Shown here one piece after another: positions 47,637 to 57,217 of a stretch of 64,000 nt of DNA. The DNA is from Amphibalanus amphitrite. Taxonomy: Eukaryota; Arthropoda; Thecostraca; Balanomorpha; Balanidae. Where the stretch lies: the NCBI RefSeq assembly GCF_019059575.1, contig NW_024881703.1, positions 420,501 to 484,500 on the forward strand, given 5' to 3'. The notes under the pieces are model-generated. The model was not told where the DNA came from, made no database searches, and saw nothing but the letters and a program-made list of their open reading frames with translations. Position 1 is the stretch's first letter, and the number at the start of each line of letters is the position of its first letter. The position numbers were made by a program, and so were the translations under genes.

Positions 47637-48100
47637 CTCTCTCTCCTCTCTCTCTCCTCTCTCTCTCCCTCCTCACAATATTCTCGACCAGGGCCTCCTC
47701 TAAGGATTTTTCACTGATGGGGCAGAATTTTCGCTACTCCCCTGCCCAAGGGCGAATCCAGCCACTATTTTGAGGTTCAACCAATTTCAAAACCTGTTAC
47801 CGCGGGGGGGAGGGGGGGGGGGCGGGGGTGAGGCGAAATAAGCAGTGCCGTTATTGGAAATAAGATGATAGTTTGCAAAGTTAACTTTTGTCGTATGTTT
47901 TATGGTTAGCGATGCTCGAGCGATTCGTTCCAGAGTTACATGTACAGCCCTCCGCAAACTGCGTGGTAGGTAGGTATTCTTATTCGGTATTCTTGCTATT
48001 TTGACAATGTACCAGTTTTTGTGACCTTGTGACCTGGCCTCGGGTCACTAGAACCTAAAACTCCAAGGCCAAGTGACAAACAGATGCTCCAAGTCGTGTC
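47345..48100. other. Stretch with a (CT)n microsatellite, no gene
   Basis: CT tract at about 47,565-47,670, poly-G run at about 47,800. No protein was recognised. Confidence 0.5.
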
Positions 48101-48104
48101 TTAA

Positions 48105-49002
48105 CCCTCGCATGTGTGCGGCGTTTGCCAGCTTCTAATGTGTAGGGGGGGGGGGTCGGTCGGTTGGACCCCCCCTTGCCGTTTGGCCCCTGATCAAGCT
48201 AGAGCTTCGCGGAAAAAACGAGCGTGTTGCCCGTGACGAGAGGAAGCCGATGATACCCAATTTTAAGGTCCTAGGTCATTGGTTGACCTTCCAGGTCAGG
48301 TCAATGACCCAAAGTCGGGAAAATCGGGACCTATTAGAAAGTCGTAAAGTGTGGCTGCTAAGGGGTTTTTCGGGGTGCTGATCACGAATATCGTGTTAGT
48401 TTTGATCACAGATGATGTCTTTAAGCATTTAGACCAGGTCGGGTCAGGTCAGGTCAGGTCAACCAGTAGGGGTTGTGACGGGTGTTCGTAGTACCTGTCA
48501 ACCGCCTCTGACAGCTTCGTAACATGTTACGAAGGCACCAAAACTACTTCGTAAATGTTCAAATGGTTGCTAAATTCGAATTCAGCTCCAAAAACTAGCC
48601 TAGAAACATGTAAAACTCGAAAAAGTGAACCGAGGTCACCCGAGGTCACCAAAGGTCAATGACCTGACCTGACCTTCAGGTGACCTTGACACCCACCCTA
48701 ATGCATGGGAGCAACATCAAATCATATGTTTGAACGTTTGAAACCACGTAAAGCTTGCAAACGCGCGGCTAATGCGAGCCGACATACGTGGAATCGCGAT
48801 TCCGGCCAAACATGGTCTCGGAAAAGAGGTCACAGGTCAAAGGTCATTTGGGTCAGGGTCATGAAATTTTCAGGGTAGGTGTAAAATTGATCAATGCGAG
48901 GGTACTGAAAGTTTCATTGCGATCAGCCGCTTTTTGCGCGAGTTATTCGCGAAAAACCATGGGGGGTCCATCCAACCCCCCCCCCCCCTACACATGCGAG
49001 GG
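48105..49002. mobile_element. piggyBac-like AGGTCA-rich element with TTAA ends, complete copy
   Basis: TTAA (48,101-48,104 and 49,003-49,006) flanks ends CCCTCGCATGTGTG and CACATGCGAGGG. This is the usual piggyBac pattern: TTAA target, CCC start. At 898 bp with no transposase, it is non-autonomous. It is the uninterrupted reference for the split copy at 23,995-42,168. Confidence 0.85.
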
Positions 49003-49006
49003 TTAA

Positions 49007-49394
49007 ATTTGGTAGCGCTACGTGCTATAGAACTCACGCTATCAACGAAAAACTCTGGTATTCGGTTGCCGCTAAACTACATAGTCCAATTTTCCCCTGA
49101 CCTTGTACGGGGTTTGTGACCTGGTGACCTGACCTGAAAAGACTAGAGACCTGAAATTTTCAGGACAAGTGCCAAAAGGTTGCCCCAGAGGGTATGCTAA
49201 ATTTGAGCGCCGCCGTTTTTACGTTATTTGTGAAAAACCTTAGGGGGGTGCATCAACCCCCTCACCGGGCGAGGGCTAACTAACATAATACATTGTAGTA
49301 AAGGCTACCCGAACCGGTAATGATTCTTGCTTATTTGTTTAGCTCAGCCGTATTTAGAGATTTAGCTGGCTTTGTCCATGAATAACAATATCGG
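49007..49394. other. Spacer, no gene
   Basis: Short stretch with GGTCA-like motifs and poly-G remnants similar to the neighbouring elements. Nothing else was recognised. Confidence 0.4.
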
Positions 49395-50418
49395 CAGGGG
49401 CGTAGCCAAGGGGGAGGGGCCACGGGGGCAATGGCCCCCTCCCTTGAGCGCAAAACGCGCCATGGGGGAGCCCCTCAGGCCCCGGGATATTTTTTTTTCA
49501 AACACTGGATAAAACGTCTTTTACTCAGAAGAAAATTGATATCGAAGTTTCATTTCTGTGGCCCTCTGATGACCCAATGGGCCCCTGCACTCATCCGATG
49601 ACCCCCGGTTTCCTGGGGCCCCTGGTCGCCTAGAGGGCCCCGGTCGCTTGGGGGCTAGTCGCCTGGGGGCCTGGTCGCCTGGCCCCTGCCCCCTGGTCGC
49701 CTGGAAGAACGCTTGTCACCTGCAGTGGCATAGCCAAGGAGGGGGCCAAAGGGACCATGCCCCCCCCCCCCCTGGAAGCCAGGGGTCCTTATTCTATAGG
49801 GGCCCTGGCTGACACAGTGGGCCCTTGGCGACGCAAAGGCCCCTGCGGCAGATCCTTTGACACAGCTGAGTAGTTATACTTTGGCCAAGAGAGACCCAAT
49901 TTTAGAGCCTTGGGGCCCTATTGAAACCAGGGGGCCAGTTGGATGGGATGGGTCCAAGTTGGGTCCAACGGTGTGTAAACAGAATCAATGCGTTCCGACT
50001 GTTGGTCTGACCCTATATCGGTTTGAGGGAGCTCGGATCGGATCCACTGTCGATCTGAGGGGCCCCTATCGGTTTGAGGAAGCCCTCAACTGCCCTGAAC
50101 TGGTCCTTAGTTTGTCTGAGAGAGCCCTCCGTCGGCATGACTGGGCATCTGCAAGTGCAAGGAGGGCTTTTGTCGGTCTTAGTGGCCCTTAGGCGGCTCA
50201 TATGACCCTCAGACGGCTTACGAGGCTCTCATGCGCTGTAGGGGCCTGTGACGGTCTGAAGAACCCTCATCCGACCTACAGGCCCTCAGACCGCCCTCAA
50301 AACCGACTGGCGACTCTATGAAGCTATTCGTGGGCCTATCTAACAGGGCCCATGGACTGCTTACCCCCTCAGTTCTAAATTTTTTTGTTAATAAATATTT
50401 TTCTATTTATTTGGGCCC

Positions 50419-50826
50419 TGTTGTGGCGGGAACTAATTTAGTGGCGCTGACCGCGCAGCCGATTGGCGTGGACGCGCAATTATCGTTTGAGTTTTACGCC
50501 TTTGTTGATAGTGTTGGTCGTTGCGGTGATTATGATTTGATATTACGATCGACACTTAGTTAGTAATATGTTTGGTTCGAAATGGCTTTGTTCAGTTTCG
50601 ATCCTTTATTTCGCATAATCTGTTCACCCCCTCTCTTTATGATTGTCAACTGTTTTGGGTCGTAAGGACAAAGAGGTGTCGAGTCACCTCTAGAGCTTCT
50701 TCCGTTCTTGACCTTGGCCGAGATAGTGCCATGTGTTTTTCTGTTGTGTGTGTGGGGGAATAAACCGCAAGTGAGGCGGACGCAGGTTTGTCCAAAACCC
50801 CCCCCCCCCACCCCGAGGGCACAACA
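50419..50826 (+). repeat. 5' LTR of Gypsy element A
   Basis: 408 bp, TG...CA ends. It contains AATAAA near its 3' part (GGGGAATAAACCGC) and a poly-C run. Confidence 0.93.
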
Positions 50827-50874
50827 AGTGGCGACGAGGCGTAAATTTTTACGCGGCCGTGGTAACTGTCGGCC

Positions 50875-53800
50875 ATGGATTTTTCGGTGGCCCCTGCGCC
50901 GTTTTTGCCGGCGGCCGGCGCCGAGCCCGGTACGGCCTGGCCGCGGTGGGTAAGGATGTTCGATAACTTCCTGGTGGCCGTGGGCGGCGGCTCATTTTCA
51001 GCTGCGCGCAAGGAGGCCATCCTTCTCACGTGCCTGGGGGCGGAGGGGCAGCGAATTTTCGAGTCCCTCCCAGCTGCTGTCAAGCAGGAAGGCGAGGACC
51101 AGTACGCCTTCACCAGGCGGCGCCTGGAGGCCCAGTTCGCTCCTCGCCAGAATGTGTGTGTGGAGCGTTCCCGTTTCAGGAGCCGGGTGCAGCAAACTGA
51201 GGAAACAGTCCAGCAGTGGGTGTCAATACTGCGCCAGCTGGCCAGCTCCTGTGAATATGGTGACAGAACCGACGAGTTCATAAGGGACCAGGTCATCGAG
51301 CGTACTAACTCTTCCAAGTTGCGACAGAGACTTCTTATGGAGGGCTCTGACCTGACTTTGGAGCGCACACTCACCATCAGTGACACACTTGAGTCGGCTG
51401 AACGTGAGGCTCGGGTGATGGAGGCACCAGCTGCTCCAGTTCCTGTTCGGGCTGTCCAGCAGCAGCAGCAGCAGCGTCGGCGGCCTCAGCGTGGTGGGGC
51501 CAGGGCCCGTGCTGCTGGTCGGGTCTCCACTCATCAGCAACAGCCTCAGCAGCCGAGGCCGGCAGGGAGTAGCAGTAGCCTGTGCTGGGGGTGCGGGCGT
51601 GCTGGACACAGGCGAGGGGACCAGTGTTGCCCTGCTGTCAATGTGAAGTGCTCCAAATGTGGGAAAGTGAATCACTTTGCCCAGCACTGTGTCCAGAAGC
51701 GAGTGGTGTCCAGTGTTCAAGTGCTGGCAATCGGGGCATCACCAATGACTCTGACAGCCCAGGTGGAGGGGAGGGAGGTCGTGTTCACGGTAGACTCTGG
51801 CTCCCCAGTGTCCCTCCTCCCCAGACACCTGGTGCCTGGTGCCCTTGAGCCAGCAGCAGACCGCCTGTGCTCATATGGGGGGAGTGTGTTAGATGTGTTA
51901 GGGGTAAAAAGTGTAAATGTGTCATGCAGGGGGGAGTGTCATGATGTAACTGTGTATGTTGTGCCGCAGGGTCGTGCTCTCATGGGCCTGGACATGATGA
52001 AACTGTTCAAAGTGTGCATTATTGGTGACAGTGTATGCTCTGTGTCCACAGACCCGTCCTGTCACGCCAGCCCAGTCCCTTCGCCTGTCGGGCCAGCCGA
52101 ACCTGCCAGCCCTCACGCCGGTCAACCTGCCTCACCGTCCGAACCTGCCTCTCCGACTGGACCTGCTTCTCCGTCAGGAGAGCAGCCAGCCATCCTGGGC
52201 TACCAGCACCGGGTGACCATCGATCCAGGGGTGGCGCCGGTGCGCCAGCCCCTGCGGAGGCTGCCCTTGGCAGTGCTGGACGAGGTGAGTGCCAGGCTCA
52301 AGGAGCTGGAGGAGCAAGGGATAATTGAAAAGGTCAGTGCATCTACCTGGGTCTCTCCTCTTGTGGTGGGAAGGAAGCGGGATAGGTCCATCCGCCTGTG
52401 TGTAGACATGAGGCGGGTCAACAAAGCTGTGATTACGGATGGCTACCCGCTCCCCAGGATCGAAGATGTCCTTGACCGCCTGAGTGGATCTCAGGTCTTT
52501 TCCAGGCTGGACTTAAAGGATGCATATCACCAGCTGGAGCTCCATCCTGACAGCAGAGACCTAACGACTTTTATAAGTCATCAGGGACTCTACCGGTTCC
52601 GGCGCGTCAACTTCGGCCTCGCGAGCGCCGGGCCGTGCTTCCAGAGAGTGATGGCGTCCATGCTGGAGGGGGTGCCAGGCGTGGAGGTATACCTGGACGA
52701 CATCCTGGTCCACGCGCCGTCCCAGGCCGAGCACGACGCCCGTCTGAGGGAAGTGCTGCGGCGTTTCGATGCCCACAAGGTGCGGGTCAACTGGCCCAAG
52801 AGCGTGACGAATCAGAGCGAGCTCTCCTTTCTGGGATATCTGGTCTCGTCAGCTGGTGTCCGCATCGACCGGGAGCGGATCAGGCCGTTGTTGGAGGCGG
52901 CCGAGCCGCGGGACGAAAAGAGCCTGCGCGCATTCCTCGGTGCCGTAGGGTATCATGCGCGGTTTCTGCCACGGTTCTCGGACGCAGTAGAGCCGCTGAG
53001 GGCCGCGCTCCGGGCGGACCAGTTCGAGTGGACGGCGGCGCTGTCCAGCGCGGTCCGCCGCGTCAAGGACGCGATAAGCGAAGCACCAGCACTGTGCATG
53101 TTCAGCACGGAGCTACGAACGGTGCTCTCCACTGACGCCAGTGACGTCGGCTGCGGTGCGTGCGTGACGCAAATGGACGCCTCGGGTCAGCCCAGGGTCA
53201 TTGCGTACGCCTCGAAGTCTTTCTCGGCGGCCGAACGCAACTACTCGGTAGTGGAAAAGGAGGCGCTGGCATGTGTATGGGCCGTCGAGAAGTTTCGCCA
53301 CTACCTGTGGGGTCGACGATTCACCCTCCGAACCGATCACCAGGCTCTCTGCACCATTTTCGGTGTCAAGGGCTCTAACCGCGTCGGCCGGCGAGTCGCG
53401 AGGTGGGAGGCCCGGCTGCTGGAGTTTGCGTTCGACGTCGAGTACGTCAGGTTGGAGCGGAACGGAGTGGCGGACGGCCTGTCCCGTCTGCCGGTCGCCG
53501 AGACCTGGTGGCCTGAGGATGATTCTATTCAGATCGCGGCTCTGTCGTTAGCGGCAGCAGTCACGGAGGAGGAGCTGCGGGACGCCTCGGCGTCAGACGA
53601 GTGTCTGGACGTGATCCGGGGGTACCTCGCCGGACGGTGGCCTCGCCAGAGGGATGTCGATCCTCGGGCGACTGGTTTTTACCAGGTGAGAGACGAACTG
53701 TCCCAGCTCGGACCGCTGCTTTTCCGCGGCGAGCGACTGGTTGTGCCGGCGGCGCTGCGTGAGCGCGTCCTGAGGAACGCCCACGAGGGTCACCAAGGTG

Positions 53801-54930
53801 AGACAAGGACCAAGCAGCGCCTGCGCGCGCAGTTCTGGTGGCCGCGGCTGGACAAGGAGGTACGTGACCTCCTGCGGAGCTGTGAGGTGTGCACGCAGCA
53901 TGACGGCCACGTGCGGCAGGAGCGGCCCCCTCTCCAGCCGATTCCTCTTCCGGACGGTCCGTGGCAGCGCCTCATGATCGATGTGATTGGGCCCATGCAG
54001 GGGCCCCAGCACGAGCGGTACGGCATCGTCTTGTGCGACATGTTCAGCAGGTGGCCAGAGGTGGCGCTGTGTCGGGACGCGACGGCGGCGTCTATAATCA
54101 GCTTCCTGGAGGCGGTGTTCAGCCGCGAGGGGTTGCCGTTGGAGCTGGTCTCCGACAACGGTCCAGCGTTCCGGTCTGCCCAACTCCGTGATTTTTTGAC
54201 CCGACTGGGGGTCAAGCAGACTTTCAGCTCACCATACTCTCCGCAGTCCTGCGGCATGGTGGAGCGTCTGAATCGGACGGTAAAGGACGCCATCCAGTCG
54301 GCCCGGCTGACCCGGGAGCCGCGCTCGGCGTACTTGAGGCGGTTCCTCACTGAGTACCGGGCTACCCCGCACGCAGGTACGGGAGAGACGCCGTTCCGGC
54401 TGATGCGGGGGCGGGAGGCACGGACGTTGCTGGACGTCGTGCCAGGTGAGGTTTCCTCGCCGGACACCGGCAGTGAGCTTCGTGCGCGACACGAAAAGTA
54501 TCAGGCGGCCTACAAAGCCAGATATGACCGGGGGTCGACCGGCGCCCCGCGCTGGCGCGTCGGCGACTGGGTTCGGGTCCGACAGCCGGTGAGCGGCCGT
54601 GTGGAGGGCCAGAGGGCCGTGCAGATCAGCCGGAGGACTGGCCCGGTAAGTTACCGGCTCACCAGCGGCGAGCGTGTCCACGCTAGACGCTTGGTGCCCG
54701 GCCGGCCAGAAGGTGAGGACGCGGCCGCGCCGCGGGGTGGTCCCGGCGGTGGTGCTAATCCAGTTCCTGAGCCCCGCCCCACGCCAGTGCGCACCCGCTC
54801 CTCGGCACTCAGAAGTCCTGCTCACAGCCGCTGTCCAACCCCAAAGTGTACCGCCCCGGCGGGTGAGCCAGGGCCCCGCCGTAGCAGGCGGGGTCGCAGA
54901 GGCCCAGATCGGTTCACTCCGTGCGAGTAG
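50875..54930 (+). CDS. Gag-Pol polyprotein of Gypsy element A
   Basis: 1,351 residues in one frame. Gag occupies roughly the first 280 residues and ends in two zinc knuckles (from Cys237: CWGCGRAGHRRGDQC, CSKCGKVNHFAQHC). The protease active site DSG lies at about 307. Reverse transcriptase has its YLDD box at about 606-609. RNase H starts at about 753 (TDASD). Integrase has an HHCC finger (about 970-1006) and a DDE triad at about 1036, 1094 and 1130, with the usual 35-residue final spacing. Domain order PR-RT-RH-IN marks Ty3/Gypsy. There is no env-like frame. Gag and pol are fused without a frameshift, as in some Gypsy lineages. Confidence 0.95.
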   Translation: MDFSVAPAPFLPAAGAEPGTAWPRWVRMFDNFLVAVGGGSFSAARKEAILLTCLGAEGQRIFESLPAAVKQEGEDQYAFTRRRLEAQFAPRQNVCVERSRFRSRVQQTEETVQQWVSILRQLASSCEYGDRTDEFIRDQVIERTNSSKLRQRLLMEGSDLTLERTLTISDTLESAEREARVMEAPAAPVPVRAVQQQQQQRRRPQRGGARARAAGRVSTHQQQPQQPRPAGSSSSLCWGCGRAGHRRGDQCCPAVNVKCSKCGKVNHFAQHCVQKRVVSSVQVLAIGASPMTLTAQVEGREVVFTVDSGSPVSLLPRHLVPGALEPAADRLCSYGGSVLDVLGVKSVNVSCRGECHDVTVYVVPQGRALMGLDMMKLFKVCIIGDSVCSVSTDPSCHASPVPSPVGPAEPASPHAGQPASPSEPASPTGPASPSGEQPAILGYQHRVTIDPGVAPVRQPLRRLPLAVLDEVSARLKELEEQGIIEKVSASTWVSPLVVGRKRDRSIRLCVDMRRVNKAVITDGYPLPRIEDVLDRLSGSQVFSRLDLKDAYHQLELHPDSRDLTTFISHQGLYRFRRVNFGLASAGPCFQRVMASMLEGVPGVEVYLDDILVHAPSQAEHDARLREVLRRFDAHKVRVNWPKSVTNQSELSFLGYLVSSAGVRIDRERIRPLLEAAEPRDEKSLRAFLGAVGYHARFLPRFSDAVEPLRAALRADQFEWTAALSSAVRRVKDAISEAPALCMFSTELRTVLSTDASDVGCGACVTQMDASGQPRVIAYASKSFSAAERNYSVVEKEALACVWAVEKFRHYLWGRRFTLRTDHQALCTIFGVKGSNRVGRRVARWEARLLEFAFDVEYVRLERNGVADGLSRLPVAETWWPEDDSIQIAALSLAAAVTEEELRDASASDECLDVIRGYLAGRWPRQRDVDPRATGFYQVRDELSQLGPLLFRGERLVVPAALRERVLRNAHEGHQGETRTKQRLRAQFWWPRLDKEVRDLLRSCEVCTQHDGHVRQERPPLQPIPLPDGPWQRLMIDVIGPMQGPQHERYGIVLCDMFSRWPEVALCRDATAASIISFLEAVFSREGLPLELVSDNGPAFRSAQLRDFLTRLGVKQTFSSPYSPQSCGMVERLNRTVKDAIQSARLTREPRSAYLRRFLTEYRATPHAGTGETPFRLMRGREARTLLDVVPGEVSSPDTGSELRARHEKYQAAYKARYDRGSTGAPRWRVGDWVRVRQPVSGRVEGQRAVQISRRTGPVSYRLTSGERVHARRLVPGRPEGEDAAAPRGGPGGGANPVPEPRPTPVRTRSSALRSPAHSRCPTPKCTAPAGEPGPRRSRRGRRGPDRFTPCE

Positions 54931-55044
54931 CGTTAGGGTTGGGCTATCATCGTAAGTTACGTTTGATAGCTGTGAGTGTAATGGTTCCCGCGGATAGTGG
55001 GAGGCTTAAGAAGCGGGAGTGTTTCCCATTAAAGAGAGGGGTGG

Positions 55045-55449
55045 TGTTGTGGCGGGAACTAATTTAGTGGCGCTGACCGCGCAGCCGATTGGCGTGGACG
55101 CGCAATTATCGTTTGAGTTTTACGCCTTTGTTGATAGTGTTGGTCGTTGCGGTGATTATGATTTGATATTACGATCGACACTTAGTTAGTAATATGTTTG
55201 GTTCGAAATGGCTTTGTTCAGTTTCGATCCTTTATTTCGCATAATCTGTTCACCCCCTCTCTTTATGATTGTCAACTGTTTTGGGTCGTAAGGACAAAGA
55301 GGTGTCGAGTCACCTCTAGAGCTTCTTCCGTTCTTGACCTTGGCCGAGATAGTGCCATGTGTTTTTCTGTTGTGTGTGTGGGGGAATAAACCGCAAGTGA
55401 GGCGGACGCAGGTTTGTCCAAACCCCCCCCCCACCCCAGGGGCACAACA
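55045..55449 (+). repeat. 3' LTR of Gypsy element A
   Basis: 405 bp, near-identical to 50,419-50,826. Confidence 0.93.
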
Positions 55450-55574
55450 GGCCCCCTCCAAAAAAAATATTGGATCCAACCAGATGGCTTTTTGGATTTT
55501 TAGGGGGTTATTTTGGGCCCCTGTGCGTTTGGCCCCCTCCTTGAGGAAATTCTGACTACGCCCCTGAACATCGG

Positions 55575-56310
55575 GCAACCAGAAAACTTTTTTTTTGACC
55601 TTCAAACAGCCTCCAGTTTGCTTAAGACCAGAAAGGTAGTACCGGACGTCCGGCCGGACTAGAATTTTTGCATTTGCTTCTGGGTGGGCAAATCGACGCC
55701 ACTGGGTGGGCAATTGTGGTGACTGGGTGGGCATTTGCCCACCCAGTGGGTATGTTAGAGGAGGCCCTGTTCTCGACTGCCACAGCGTTGTAGAACTTGT
55801 TTCCAGACAGGTCCAGGCGCTCCCCACTCCGCAAGCCCCAGCCCACACGGCTCACCCGCCCAAACACCCTCCGGCGGATGACCTCAGATTTCGGCGACCT
55901 GACCACAGCCGACCTGACCACAGCCGACCTGACCACAGCCGACCGGACCGATCGCGTCCCTCTCCACGCCTCCGCCCCGCTTCCCCCACTACAACTGCGT
56001 AGTAATTGTAGCGTGTGCAAAGGTCACGTGACATTATTTACTTCTGCGGTTTGTTCGGCTGACAAGAGATGGCACTGTGGATCAGAGGCGGGGCTAGGTT
56101 CTACGACTTCTTGGGGCAACTTTAGGGCAGAAAAGACGTTTTTTGGCTCCTCATCCCAAAATGCTTCGAACATACAAAAACAAGTTAGATATTCGAAAAT
56201 CGGAGGACCAAACCGATCGTTTGACGTATCTTGCTCCACTGAGAATTGATCGGTCTTAAAACTACTGAGCAAAAACGAGGTGATTAGTAGCAAGTGCTGG
56301 TGACTGTACC
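55575..56310. other. Stretch with short tandem repeats, no gene
   Basis: GACTGGGTGGGCA-type repeats lie at about 55,680-55,760, and a CCGACCTGACCACAG repeat at about 55,897-55,945. No protein was recognised. Confidence 0.45.
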
Positions 56311-57037
56311 TTAACCCGCGCCCTGCTGGGGGGGGGTGTCTGAACACCCCCTTGAGGTTTTTCGCGAATATCTCAAAAACAGCGGCGCGGAGCGCCGCCG
56401 TTTTTGGTACACCTTATCATACATCAATTTTACACATGTTGTGAAAATTTCAGACCAAGGTCACTCGCCGCCGTTTTTGGTACACCTTATCATACATCAA
56501 TTCTACACATGTTGTGAAAATTTCAGACCAAGGTCATTCAAGGTCAGGTCACCAGGTCACTTGAAATGACCTCACCTCATAAAAAGTTTCAATGTCTGTC
56601 AATTGTCATAGCTACACCGAGTGACCGATCGCTTTGAAACTTTCAGCGATTGCTAAGAGCAATAGCATGTACAAAATGTATATCTCAGAATTTTGCTATC
56701 AATGATCTAAGGTTAGGTCAATTTTGCGACCTCCCCATTATAAGTCAATGGGAGAAAATTGAAATGCGCCTCTTTTGGACGAAAGACATTATAAACACTC
56801 CCAAACACCGAATTACAAGTGGTTTAGACACACTGAACATGGAAATGGTGTCCGTGTCCCTTGTTTATGCCCTGAGGTCATCTTAGGTCACGAATGGTAT
56901 CTAACAGTTTTTCGCAAATAACTTTTGATAGAGGCATACTAGAGCGATGAAACGCCTTAGATGTGTTCAGCTCTACGATACGGATCGAATGATATGCAAC
57001 ATGACCTTTTCCGGTAAGGTCATGACCTTGACCTGAG

Positions 57038-57217
57038 TGAAGGGATTTGGTGCAGTCGTCTGCTGTTTACGTTACGTGCCAGCCCATCTGGCAGCCCTGC
57101 TGTTGACCTCAGCGCACGTTCGTAAGGTCGCCGCTAGGTGGCTCCCGAGTGGCGCCACCTCCCACCCGCCATGTTCGGCAATACACTCCTCACTGAGACG
57201 CCGGCGTGTTCGCAACA
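57038..57217 (+). repeat. 5' LTR of Gypsy element B
   Basis: 180 bp with TG...CA ends; appears identical to 61,644-61,823. Confidence 0.93.

Larger units (their letters stand above)
50419..55449 (+). mobile_element. Ty3/Gypsy LTR element A, looks whole and young
   Basis: Direct LTRs at 50,419-50,826 and 55,045-55,449 both begin TGTTGTGGCGGG and end GGGCACAACA. They differ mainly in poly-C length, so insertion was recent. A 5-bp duplication GGCCC flanks the element. A purine-rich tract (AAAGAGAGGGGTGG) precedes the 3' LTR, and TGGCGACGAGG just after the 5' LTR is a candidate primer-binding site. One open gag-pol frame lies between the LTRs. No breaks were noticed. Confidence 0.95.
49395..55566. 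mobile_element. hAT-type non-autonomous element interrupted by a Gypsy element
   Basis: The left end is CAGGGGCGTAGCCAAGGGGG, and the right end (reverse complement) begins CAGGGGCGTAGTCAGAA. Flanking 8-mers are AATATCGG (49,387-49,394) and AACATCGG (55,567-55,574), one mismatch apart, as for an old hAT duplication. The interior up to 50,418 carries many GGCCCCTGG-like segments and an inner end-like copy at about 49,725. The Gypsy element at 50,419-55,449 lies inside it. Confidence 0.72.
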
